Shown here: positions 43,627-55,700 of the stretch, one piece after another
Layout: each line of letters starts with the position of its first letter
Position numbering within the stretch: position 1 is the first letter of the stretch
NCBI GenBank assembly: GCA_033002965.1
Contig: JAURVB010002108.1
Coordinates: 1-64,000 of the forward strand
Direction: 5' to 3'
Length of the DNA stretch: 64,000 nucleotides
Source: Piper betle
Taxonomy: Eukaryota; Streptophyta; Magnoliopsida; Piperales; Piperaceae
The notes under the pieces: model-generated
Told to the model about the DNA's origin: nothing
Seen by the model: only the letters and a program-made list of their open reading frames with translations
Databases searched by the model: none
Position numbers and translations under genes: made by a program

Positions 43627-46600
43627 AAATTTGTATCAGAGCCACGCTCGGCCAATTAAGATGTAAGTATGCTATTATGACCTTAGTTGAGTTGACAGGT
43701 CATTTCTATGGGATGATATCAGATTGTTGGTAAGTTAGATGTGAGCAGGGCATGTTGTAATGCTGGTAGAGGTAGAAAGGGTATAAGGTTCTCATCTTAT
43801 ACCAGATTCGGATGTCAGTAGATGTCAGCAGGAATTTGACAGGCTTGTCATGATGGGCTTAGAGACCCACTAATTCTGTCCATCGCATAAGAGATTTGGA
43901 TGAATTGGATGTTGACCAGGTGTCCGTCCTTTGTATGTCACCACATTAGTCCTACTTCCAGGGAACGTGGTGTGCATAATGGGAAGGAGCTTGAAGTGGG
44001 TCGATAACTTGAGAGGGACCACTTCTAGAAAATAGTAGTGAATGAGGATGAGTAGTGAGACGTAGGCTTGGACATAACAAGGAAAGGACCAGGACCACCA
44101 GTGCCTACGAGATCAGACATTTGACGAGATTCTACCAAAGATAAGGCACCAGATCAGTGATTGTCGTTTGAGGGCTAGTCAGCACTGATAGAAGCAGCCA
44201 CTCTAAATTTCAGGAGATCAGAGTGGGGTTTAGCATAAGTTGACCATCATATGTGTCAGCATCATGATCCAAACCCCTCTGGATCAGACACGCTTGATTG
44301 GACAACCTGAACCGAGTTAATAACAGCCAAGATATGGCAGAGATAGTAGTAGATTTACGATGCATATGAGTAGGATTAGATATTTTTGCATCTAGGTAGT
44401 GCACAACCGCCGACTGAGTGCACAACCACCGACCGAGGTGCACAACCGCCGACCGAGTTGCATAACCACCGACCGAGTGCACAACCACCGATCGAGTGCA
44501 CAACCACGACCGAGGTGCACCACCGCCCGAGGTGCACAACCGCCGACCGAGTTGCACAACCACCGCCCGAGGCGCACAACCGCCGTCCGAGATTCACTAC
44601 CACTGACCGCAGATGCACTACCGCCGTCCGTGTATTGCTCATCCACCGATCGAGTAGATTAGTTAAGGTTTAGTAGGACTAGAGTTTGAGGAACAAGGAA
44701 TAGTTACAGTGAAGTCAGTAGAATAGAAAAGAGTTAAGAAAATTGAGGTTATTTGGATGAGATAGCATAGGATCCGACTTCACAGCTCTCTTGCAATCAT
44801 TGTTTTGACCTAACACCCTTGGGTCAAATGTATGTTGCAAGATAACCCCATCAGACATTGTTAGTTACAGTCTCATAGATATGCGTATGGACAGATTCAT
44901 GAAACATGACAGTATGACCTCCAGATGGGCGGTCACAATGATTAGATTGTACAGACTGTATGATGTGGCATCCATGGGCCACAATTGGCATACACAAACA
45001 AGATGGTTAGTAGATGATCACACGCGTAGTTTAACCCATTTAGCGATTGGCCAGCCAGCGATAGGAGGTTGACTTAGTATGGGGCATAGATAGAGGGTTC
45101 AGCGAGAGTGTTTTCCAGAGAGATAGCGATTCCCTTGTGTTTCGCCAGCACGATTAGGTCCTTACCTTGAGACATAGGGTTGAGCCCTACCCTGAGTATA
45201 GAAGCACCTTCATGGTACTGATTAGGGTTTACAGTGCAGGTCGGTATGGGCAGACCGATCTTACGATGACGGACCTCACCCCAGCTTGAGAACAATGTAA
45301 ATAGGGACTTCAGACAGAACAGACCATGCAGACCAGACGGAGTGATACCAGTGTATGCTCATCTTGATTGATAGCCTTGCTTGAGAGTCTACCACAGCGG
45401 TAGTAGTCATGTGAGTCAAGATTAGTGCTACAAATCGGTACGGGACGGCAGGTCACACACCACTGAAGAGCGGACGAGACATGTGTCGAACCTCATTATG
45501 AGTCCCCGTAGACTTGAGGGGAGACAGTGGTTCTTTGGGTCATTTGAACCCCGCCCGTTTAGAAGTGCGTGACTAGTACAGTATCGAGAAACACGTGCCT
45601 ACTGTTAGCTGATTGAACTAGAGCCACTTAGGAGCCGTTTCTGAGATTTGTCATTGATTGACTGTTCTACAGACTGATCACCTGTGGCATAGTAAATCAT
45701 GGTGATCTTAGAGACAAGTCCATAGACCTACCGATATTTTGGCCACCCAGTACGCTACATAGGGATTTCATCTCCCCTACCTCTTGCATGACACCTTGAC
45801 CTCACCACAGATCAGAGTGACATACCTATGTAGCAGGTTTTTCTTGGCCTAGTGGAGTTCCCTGTTTACCTTGCACCAGATACCACATGTGAGGATGAGA
45901 TGTCCCCTATTGAGAGTTCTTGAGCAGTGTGACTAGATTTCCATGAGATTCAGCCTCCCTTCCTATAACCCAAAGATGACAGACAGCTTTCCACTCACCC
46001 CTCTAGATATTTCAGTTCTACTATCAGTTGTCCAGATTATTGAGATGAGTATACATTGACCAGAGTACGTCACAGACCAGATGCGGATTCTCCAGCCCCA
46101 TGCAGAGTATGTCATCATACTCCTTGAGACACGCTGTGTATGTACAGGTGTTCTCGCCTCCCTTCAGTAGTAGTTAGTGGCTGTGTAGATAGTCACCTGA
46201 GCTATAGTATGCAGTAGAGTCATAGCAGCTATCCTTGTTCTCTTATAGAACAAAGTGAGATATTTGACTGAGGACCGAGTCAACTAGGACCCAGTGAGCG
46301 GTCCAGTTCCTTATACAGGGACACCTAAGAGTTGGATCTAGACTGGCGACAGTGAGCCGTGCAGCTCATTAGCTTATACACTCGTACCTAACAGGAGACT
46401 TATAGCACACCTTAGGATGGTTGTAGGACTTAGGATTGAGTTTCCTGGGAGTACATGTAGGTGACTTTCCACATAGATGAGGATTAGAGGGACATGGGTA
46501 GATGCTAGCAGGTAGGTCTTACCCTCGCCGTAGTTTTCCCAGACATAGCTCAGATTAGAACCTTACGATACTCTAGAGTATCTGCTTGACCAACCCAATA

Positions 46601-46889
46601 GGCCCTTAGGGGTGACCTAGGTTTTTCCGCCGAATTAGCAGTGGGGATCAGAACAGAAGAGAAGGATGATGGTCATGTCAGAACAGGCACAGACAGCTTA
46701 GAACCAGAATGTTGATATTGACAGGATCATAAGCAGAACCCATCATAACGGCACAGCTACAGTGAGGATTTACATGACTATCGAAGAGTAGAGGATACAA
46801 CTGGTGTGTATCTAGCTTCCAGGTAGTAGTTCAGCAGAACCTCCTTGAGTTAAAATTTCGAGGACGAAATTTTTATAAGGAGGGAAGAT
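43627..46889 (+). other. LARD internal region, non-coding
   Basis: This 3.26-kb stretch starts with the primer site and ends with TTCGAGGACGAAATTTTTATAAGGAGGGAAGAT, written here in parts: a TTCGAGGACGAAAT motif, a short T-rich spacer and the polypurine tract AGGAGGGAAGA (46879-46889). No frame longer than about 120 codons exists, and the long ones overlap the tandem array at 44400. Comparison with gag-pol motifs gives nothing recognisable, which is why the element is called LARD-like. Heavy decay of an ordinary internal domain is the alternative. Confidence 0.7.
44397..44655. repeat. About 13 copies of a 17-21-bp tandem repeat
   Basis: The consensus unit is close to GTGCACAACCGCCGACCGAG, with A/G, deletion and T-insertion variants (ACCACCGACC, ACCACGACC, ACCGCCCGAG). 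It gives apparent proline/threonine/arginine-rich frames on the plus strand and glycine/valine-rich frames on the minus strand, none credible as a gene. Confidence 0.9.
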
Positions 46890-49505
46890 TGTAAAACCCA
46901 CGATTCGAGTCAGGGTTTTATATTCAGAACCGGTCGGTTCGACCGTTATTTTCGAGTCGAGTCAGTTTCAGAACACGTGTACTGAGCCGACGCCGGTCTC
47001 GTGTATGAGCCATGAGGGTCATGTGTACCCAAGTATATGATGATAACGTCATGAACACAGCAGGAAAGAATGAGTTATCAGAATATATGAGAGTATGCAG
47101 TTTATTTATTTTTTATTATTATGATATATAATGGATCGTAGAATTAGTTTTAGGCCGTTTACCGCGTTAGGACGCGTTACGGGTATTTTGGGTGGGTTGA
47201 TAGTTCTAGAGCATATCATTATGATTTTTTTGGTGTTGTTTGATTTTATGGGATTTTTCCCAAATTTTTTTGGAATTTTTTTACGACTTACATATTATTT
47301 TGACTCGAGTCGGAGACGAGTCAAGTAATATTTACGACTTTGCCACCACACACCCCCCGCCCTTCCTTTCTTCTTTCCCAAACCCTCGCCGCGCGCGCCA
47401 CTGCGCATGCCACCGCCGCTGCCGTGGACGCCCGCCCGGCCACCGATCGTCGCCCCCTAGCTCGGCCACGACGTTGTCGTGCCGCCCCGACCAGCCCCGG
47501 TCGCTGCCAGGCCACCGTGACGCCGGAATCGCCGTGCTAGCGCCGCGGCCAAGCTTCGGTCGTGTCGCCGATTTCGCCGCCGGCGACTATCGCCACCACG
47601 ATCAGGGGGTCGCCTCAGCACCACCGACCGCCCAGTGACCTTCCCCGACCGGAACGGAGGCCAGCGCCGCCCAGATCGGCCGGATTCTTCTCCCATCGCC
47701 GCCGCTCTGTTTTATGCTTTTTCTGGCGAGCTGTTACCTCCGTTGGCCGCGTCGACCTCGTAGATGAGTCGGGCTCGCCGAGCCGGTTCCGAGGGTACCC
47801 AACACGACCACTTTCCGGCCAATAAACGCCGCCGGCGATTGTCGCCGGAAAACCACCGGAAGCCGCCGGAAAACCGCCAGCAGCTGCCGGAAAACCGGAA
47901 TTTCTGGAATTCACTGGAATTCACCGGATCTTCCGCGGGGCTCACCCAGTCGAGCCCGATCGAGCTTCGGACGCCGATGAGCGCCGAATTTGAGTTCCGA
48001 GACACGCGACGGAACCCTAACCGTCGCCGATTGTCGACAACGTGAGGTATAATTACCTCCGATTGATTTATTTAAAATTGATGATAATTGTTAGCATAGC
48101 ATGCTAGGGTTGATTAATTATTATGATGAATGTTAAGATTATGAATGAAGTAAACATGTGCATGATGTGATTAACAGGGAATGAAAGGTTAAATGAGCTA
48201 ATGAAGTAAAGTAAATTTGAGTATGATAATCGAGTAATGTAACTTAGGAAAAATACAATAAAATTGGTAGGAATAGGATGAGTTAGAATTATTCTCATAT
48301 TTATGATTATTGATTGTGATTGATGTTTATTGAGTTTGATGCATCATTTAGTTAGCGGGCGTTAGTATTTAGTTTTGATGTGTAGGTACGGAGTAGGAGC
48401 TCGCCGCCTAGGCGCGATGACACGCTTGGAGCTTCTACCAGGTCCGTTTAGGACTCGACTCTGTTTTACGTCTTTCTATTGTATGTTTATCTTATTGTCT
48501 GCAGGACGGGTTAAGTGGCGTTTTATTGGATCCCACTTAACTCGGGCCATTTAACCGAACAGTTTTCCGGATTAATAACCCCTCGAGGATGAGATCCCTC
48601 GAGGTTGATTTCGAAAACAAGATCCACCAAAAGTTACCTTCAGGCCTATTATATAACTCCCTACCCAAGCCCTATATATATATAGTTTTCGCGTTTCTGT
48701 GAGACGAGAGATGGAGAAATCGACTGCACGTACCATGCAGAGGATGTCGTGACAGTCAAAGCGGGCTCTGGATTAGTGCCAGCGGACTGTTCCATTCCCG
48801 AGGGATCCTGACAACTCCGCATTTGAGTTCCTCACACCCGGAGAACGTGGAGGTTTACGGGTACTGTTTAGTACAGCGCATGTCCGGACTTGTGGTTCAA
48901 AGGGTACTAAAGGCGACTGCCTGAGAGTACTCGGCCTTCGTGCTCAAGGCCAGGAGAAATATGGAGGTAAGGAGAGGGCTTAGGATAAAGTTTCACGAGA
49001 AGTACTGAAAAAGAAGTGTCGAGAGCGGCACAGTACTAGCAGCAGATCAGTAAGTTCGGGATGCTACCGGGTCTGCAGCCCAGTGGCTCCTCAGTAGTGC
49101 CCTTTAGAGTGTTCACGTGGAGTATATAATGATTTTCTTTCATATGAGAGTTTGCTCTCATAGCCAGCTTGTTATAGTTATTTTATTTTTCGGACCAGTA
49201 ACACTTGTTACTGACGTGTTTTTATACTATATGTAGGTAATAATCACGAGTTGGAGGAGCCAGCTTGGACGGAGGAGCAATGAGGTCTTGTGCACACACA
49301 TGTTAGATTTCTGAATGTTTAATATTGTGTTCTTATGTTATTATATTGTGAATGACATGTTCAAATACATGAGACATGATATGAATGTGAACATGATCAT
49401 AAGATGCGCAGCAGAAGCGTGATGGTTTGAAACCCCAGCTGCAGAATGAATTCATAATGATGTTAGATTTTGTGTGAATGAAATCATGGATGCATGTGTT
49501 GTGTA

Positions 49506-49553
<48 letters not shown>

Positions 49554-49841
49554 TTGACAGGGTGGGCCCATAATTGCATTTTTAGGGGAGACTCTATCTG
49601 CTTTATTTCAGAATTTTCTAATCGTAATTGTAATTGTGATGGTGTGAAAATTGGTTGCATGTCATCCATGTAGTATCCTGTTAGGGTTTTATGCATTCAT
49701 ACATACATATAGCAAGTTGGATCTTCATCTTAAGATGCCGAGATTGGATCCGCACGAGTTAGGTTCGGGTTAGCCGACCTAACCGGGGCCTGTAACATGC
49801 CGGTTTGGTTCACGAGTGTGAACCGGATTTGGGGTGTTACA
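46890..49841 (+). repeat. LARD LTR3 (2952 bp), mosaic of LTR1- and LTR2-type sequence
   Basis: It is nearly identical to LTR1 from 46890 to about 48450 and again from about 49445 to the end. Between these points it shares LTR2's diagnostic variants. It carries the longest TA microsatellite of the three (49507-49549). It is preceded by the polypurine tract and followed by TCCAC. Confidence 0.95.
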
Positions 49842-50159
49842 TCCACAACCACCATACTACTAGCCACGATACCCATACCGGTGGTATGATCTTGCATGCT
49901 CCCCATAGCCAGCTTCCATGGTGTTCCCACTATCAATCGCAACCACGGTGCCCATCCTAGCAATGCCAATAAGTCAAATGCCAAATCCTACTACAAATTT
50001 ACTAGCAAGCCCAACTGCCAACCATGTCAGTAGCATCAATGTTAGACATTTGTAATGAAGAGTCGAAAGCCAAAATGGATGCACAAGCCGCACTTATCAC
50101 TGCTTTGATTGAAAAGAAAGACAAAGAATCAACCAAAGCAACCAAGCACCTCTGACCAC

Positions 50160-50757
50160 TAGTTGATGAAGTCTACACAGAAGTTTTGCCTGAGAAATAC
50201 AAGCGTCCTACCTTCACCAAGTTTGATGGAGACAGAAACCTTAGAGATCACATCACAATCTTTGAAGTTGAGTGCAGAGTGATATCGACAAATGAAAAGC
50301 TAAAGTTATAACAATTTCTAGTATCTCTTAGTTGCAATGCACTAAGATGATTCAACAACCATCCACCTAGACCAATTAGCTCATAGGAAAAACTCATCGA
50401 GCAGTTCATAGTTTACTTTCAATCAATGGAGATATCAATAAAGATTGAGCATTTAAGGCAATGCTAGAGAGAGCCAGGTGAAGAGTTTGTTACATATGTA
50501 AAAAAATTCAAAAGTCTATCATCTCAAATGAAGGAAACTCCTGGTAATAAAGAGTTTGTAAAGATATGTGCGATGAATATTAGATCAGCAACATGGTTCC
50601 TAAATGGTGCACAATACAATACATTTGAAGAACTCTTTGAAAGAATATTGATATATGAAGAACTCAATAGAATGTCTGCTTCAACGAAGAATAAAAGAGA
50701 CTCAATCAATGCAATCACTAAGCTTAATCATATGGATCATGAGTCACATATGTAAAC
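50160..50757 (+). pseudogene. Gypsy-type gag of the short LTR element
   Basis: Frames give LPEKYKRPTFTKFDGDRNLR, then DHITIFEVECRVIS, a stop-interrupted middle (LVSLSCNALR), KIEHLRQC, GEEFVTYVKKFKSLSSQMKE and FVKICAMNIRSATWFL. This is the retrotransposon gag capsid region of Tat/Ogre-like gypsy elements. At least four in-frame stops are present. The upstream half of the internal region (36747-37582) lacks recognisable gag. Confidence 0.75.
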
Positions 50758-50959
50758 TGACTTAGAGATTCGAATCGAACTCTAACAAACCACGTAAAAA
50801 ATTTTGGATGTTATTCCTCGCACTCGAAATTTTATTTTCTCCTTGCACGATTTCCTTGCGCGGCAAGGGCGCTTTGGTTCCACCAAACCCACTCATCCAA
50901 CCCGTTTTCACAACGAAGCAAATACTGATTTGCCGAGCCAAAAATCCCAAGCCCGAACA
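50758..50959 (+). repeat. Right LTR of the gag-only element
   Basis: A 202-bp copy of 36547-36746, beginning TGACTTAGAGATTCG and ending GCCCGAACA. The bases before it are not obviously purine-rich, unlike a normal polypurine tract. Confidence 0.8.
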
Positions 50960-52740
50960 TTACATCAGCTATAAAACAGCTATAAAACGTATGATTTGGT
51001 TTTACCCACAGTAAGTGTGACTCAATTTTACACTTTATTATACTTAGTTGCCATACTCATTAATTTTTTATTAATCTTTATAATACTTGTGTCTTAACCG
51101 TTTATGATGGTCCAAAGAATTATTTTATTTCTTATGTAAGTTATTACCTTTGAATGAACAATTCAACTAATATATTTTGTATTTTAATAATCGACTTCTA
51201 ACTACAAGAAGTAGTTGATAAATAGGACGTTTTAACTTCGAAGAAAACTCGATAGAAATCTCATTCCAGTTTATTAAGGGGCATTTATTGTCCTAAGGAA
51301 AGTGTGATTGTTACGACTCGGGGCTTGGGCTTGTTGACTTTTGCTTCCTTACAGCTCAGTGTTCTCATCTAGTGGAGTCAATACAAATGCTATTGGGATC
51401 AACAACTTAGCTTATTGCTTAACTCAGGAGATTTTTAATTGTCCGAGAAAAAATTTAGTTTGGGGGTGTAAAAAACCTTAATATCTTAATCCAAGCCTTT
51501 CGAGCCAACTATATATTTTAAAAGTCCATAAAAAATAGTAGATATGTTTATTTTTTATCAAAATAACGAGGAATTTTTGTATCAGAAACAACTAACACTC
51601 TTATATCAGCAACATGCCGGGAATCAAACGAAGGCATTTTTTCTTAAGCCAAGTTATTGTTAATATTTATAATTATGAAAAAATTTCTCAACCGTTAGAG
51701 TCCAACCAGACTCAACTCACTAATAAGTGGGATGAATCTAATTTAATTTTGATTTTAGAGCACGCTAATAGAGTATGCTAATTCAGGCCATATAAATTTT
51801 TCATACATACAACCACTCGCCATCTGGAAAATTTTTTGCTAGCCTAATACTTGAAAAAATTTCCAAGCTTCAACATTTATTTGTTGTTTCATTTATCATT
51901 TTAAAAACCGATGAGCAAAATCACTTAAGTTTTTTTTGACAAAATCACTTGAGTTGATGCAATCATATTTGAGTTATCTTGACTCTACTTTTTGCAAAAT
52001 ATAATAAAATATAAATACATATATATAAATAATATAATTAATTAACTCGAATCAACTCCGCCCAAGTCTCCGGTACGCGACTAATACGATTAACACGAGC
52101 GGCGGAAATGCGCGCTCATCTTTGGAGAAACGACTTCATGTTGGGAAGTCTAAGTCAACAATGCATCCAATCATAGTGTTGACCTCCTCAAACTAAGTCA
52201 CCGTCCTATTCATCTAGTTATCCACACAAATCTATGAATTAACCCACTTACACATATCTGTAGATCCATGCACGTGCAATGCTAATCATTTCTATCATAA
52301 CTATAATAATATAATCAGCGTTTATTTATCGCCTTGGGTGATTCCATAGCCACCAATGGGATTTTGACGAAAAATCTTGGATATATGGCAAAAAATTACA
52401 AAAGTTTGGATTTTGCTGAAATCCCATTGATGAGTATGACCATCGAAATCTCCTCCCACCAACGGCGATTTTCGGTTCCTGTTCAAAGATGTGTTTTTTG
52501 TCAAGAAGCATTCAAGTCTTAAAAATAAATAAATAAAACTTGCACATATATACTCAAAATGAAAGAGTAGGATGTTGAATGAGAGCAGCAGAAACCTACT
52601 ACCATTCAAGCAACGTGCATAAGTTGAACTAAATCAGACCAATAATGTACAGGCTGGGTTGGAGACTTGCCAAGGTGAGATTTGAGAGTTGTTAGTCAGA
52701 TTGGAACTTCTGAAGAAACCAGCGCTGTGGAAATGTTTTT
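50960..52740. other. Unassigned AT-rich intergenic DNA
   Basis: No gene or complete element is supported. An imperfect inverted repeat lies at 52349-52434 (CACCAATGGGATTTTG against CTGAAATCCCATTGATG), which could fold into a stem of about 17 bp. 51990-52045 is nearly pure A/T. Confidence 0.4.
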
Positions 52741-55700
52741 TTAGAGGCTCAACTTTTCTGTTTTCACACGCAAGCCAATCCCTATTGAGGCAGTTGACTC
52801 AGAGCAGCACACATTTCTAGGTATGTTGAGGTTGGAAATACCACTTGCTAGTGCCTGCTTAAATTCTAAGTTGATGGCCCCCATAATAGCTAGATAACAA
52901 TCTATACAAACTGATTTCAGAACAATGATGATGAGAAAACCAAATGAAAGTTTAAAGCTGTAGATCACTTCAATGAATAGAATGATTAATGAAAGAATAA
53001 ATGGTTTAAGTTTCGAACCATTCATATTTAGTTGAAAGTTTTAACAGTGTATCCTGCATTCTACAAATCTGAATGCAAGGAACAAGTTTTCATAATTTTG
53101 ATAGAATCTTACCTCAAGGATATTAACCAACAATTCCCCCTTATCTGTGCTCAGTTGCCTGTTGTTGCATTTCCATGATATTTCATCTCTTTGTACTCTT
53201 ACCATGTCCATAATTTTGGAGTGCCCAACCAATAGAAGCCAAAGAATCTAACCTGTAGCAGTAATTAAATATCTAAACATAGCATATTATCATATATGTT
53301 TTTGGAATTGTTAATTGGAGGTCACATAGTACGCATCAAAGAGAAACAACTGCTATAAACTTCAAGGATATGTCATCAAGGATTAAATAATGGAAGCTAG
53401 ATCACTTTCTTTGTTTTCAAAAAACAAAGAAAAAGAAATGGCTTAGGCAGAGGAATGTCTCGTGCCAATAGATTATATGTTTTCAGTGGTTAAAAGTATA
53501 AACCCAGATAAAGAAACATGTAGTAAAGGAATATAGAGACTGGAGATAATTACATAAAGCTGAAAGAAAAAAATACACAAAGAGATGGGCATTTATAAGG
53601 TATAAGTGTCCATAAAAACGTATTAATATATGTGGTATGAAATAAACAAATTTCAGTCTGCCTATGAGTGCGTATGGGAGTTAGTTGGAGGGAGGGAGGG
53701 AGTTACCAGTTAAAGCACAGATGCACGATTGCAAAAATTTTCACAGGCCCTGCAAGCAATATGCCCATTCATCATTCATTTTCACAGGTGCAGCAAGCAA
53801 CCAAGCGCATTTGTCATTCATCGATCATCTGTGCAGGAAACACTACATCAGTAATTGTTACTAACTCTAGTAGAAAAAAAATTTTGACAGAAAAGGAAAC
53901 AGAGAAAGTGAACTAGAGATGTACCAATTTCCAGTTTTTCATGTAAACAGATCCTTGGTTTTGTACAATGAATGTATGTATCCTTCTGTCAACAAAAATT
54001 CCATCATCCGGATAATGGGAAAAACAGAGCTAAAGAACCAGAACCTTTAAAGGTTGCAACAAGTGGCCACGATCTTAAAAAACAGAAATTTCAGAAAGCA
54101 TGAAGTGGCATGCTCACCTTGAGCTTTATATGTTTTGGACATTGACTTTTCAAGTCATGACCGCCTACCAACAAACTACTGATAGCTTCTACCAGAGTCT
54201 TCCTCAACAAATAACAAATGTCAAGAAAATGTTCAAAATAATCACACCTTGCTTTCTCCTTCTTCAAAGCAGATTCGACTTTGTAAAACAAGATCCTGCT
54301 AATGGCTCAAATACTAGAATGGGAAGCCATAGCACGTATAGGGAATTGCAACCAGGTATTAGATAAAGTGCTATTTCTGCAATTTTAAACAGCACAATGA
54401 CCTGTGTTTGTCCCCTCATTATTGACTATTTGAACAAGGAACAAAAGGAGACACTAAATCGTCATACAAACTAAAAGAATGAGTGTGAAGATCAATCTGC
54501 TTAACTTCTGTATCCAATTTATGTAAGATTAGAGAACAATGATATATTATATTAATACAATTGTGAAATGCGAAATGTAATTGTTAACAGAGTGAACAAA
54601 AGTATCCTCAACAAACTAGCTGATGATTACACAAAGTAAGCTGACCACAACAGATTATATTCGTGAGGATCTTGATAAACATCTCAGCGGCTTTATATAT
54701 GGGGGTTTTGGAACAATAATGGTAGTCCCATACTGTTGTCAGCTGGCTCAAATATAGTCCTGTACAGATTAAAAGCAACATATAATATATTTTATATATT
54801 TTACATTTCTTTGACTCTAACAATCACGTCATGGAAAAAGGATACTCTAAATGGACACATTGAAACTGCACATAAAATCACTGTTTGCTTACTTTGTAAC
54901 TGCACGTGTTTACAATGCCCACAACACAGTGAAACAGTAAACCAACTTGAATAAAAATATGTGGCCATCAGGCAAAAAATCCCAAAATTATAAAGATGAA
55001 GGAAAAATAAAGAAGCAACATATACAGATAAGAATCGACCATACACATTTTTTGGCTCTAGAGCTTCATATTATTAAATTGCAAGACAGAAGATAATATG
55101 TGACTGGAATTTCGCTAAAGATATGTACCAAAAATATATGTTCAAAATTCACATGGATAACTATGCAATAAAACACATTACGCCACATATTTCCTCTATG
55201 CTATTAAATATGTATTTCAAAAAATCTAACTTATCCAGCTAAGCAATGGAACCGAGAACAAAAGTAGCTTACTTGCTTTTGGGAGCCCTCTTTCTTGAGA
55301 AAACGAATGACAGCACCCACTGAAAATTACAAAGTCACAGAAAGTCCAAAAAGTAAGGTAAAACAATAAGAAAGAAGTGAAAGAAAATTCGAAAAGCCAG
55401 AAACCTAATTGCTGACTGCAAATCTTATTTTCACATTATAGAGATGAAAACAATTGCAATTTAAGAACAAAGTTGGGTAGACAAAAAGAATTCACCAGAT
55501 ATCATGCTTAGAAGCACAACATGACTCTTCTTAAGTAAAAAAAAAAGCAATTTGCAATCAGGAACCATTTAGGTCATTCTTGAGCTCAATTGGTTGAAAT
55601 AACAAGTGCAGTAAAGCAGTAAAGAAGGCATGAGAAATATAAAATCTATGGTGCTAAAATAAAAAAGAAACACGTGAAAGAAAAAATAATTTATATCACA

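Larger units (their letters stand above)
37583..49841 (+). mobile_element. LARD-like LTR element with three long LTRs and a perfect TCCAC duplication
   Basis: The outer boundaries are exact: TCCAC at 37578-37582 and 49842-49846. Structure: LTR1 (37583-40552), a 187-bp stub with primer site, LTR2 (40740-43626), a 3.26-kb internal region, polypurine tract GGAGGGAAGAT, LTR3 (46890-49841). The LTRs make up more than two thirds of the element. No gag or pol is recognisable in the internal region, as in large retrotransposon derivatives. The primer site and tract match those of the coding gypsy element at 11562-28421, its likely autonomous relative. The insertion lies inside the gag-only element. 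Confidence 0.9.
36547..50959 (+). mobile_element. Short gag-only LTR element (TR-GAG-like), split by the 12.3-kb LARD
   Basis: Two 200-202-bp LTRs, 36547-36746 and 50758-50959, run from TGACTTAGAGATTC to CRAACA and share GCACGATTT, GGTTCCACCAAACCC and ACTCATCCAACCC-type blocks. A primer site resembling the Ogre/Tat TGGCGCGCCCAGTGGGGACC type follows the left LTR (TTGGGTACTCCAATGGGGACC, 36751-36771). Without the insertion the internal part is about 1.75 kb and encodes only a broken gag. No pol is present, so it was probably mobilised in trans. I could not find a matching flanking duplication (CAGAC left, TTACA right). Confidence 0.75.

Noticed and set aside
44376..44673. Overlapping 84-117-codon frames on both strands
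   Set aside because: They lie on the 17-21-bp minisatellite inside the LARD; composition is repetitive and no start context or homology is visible.
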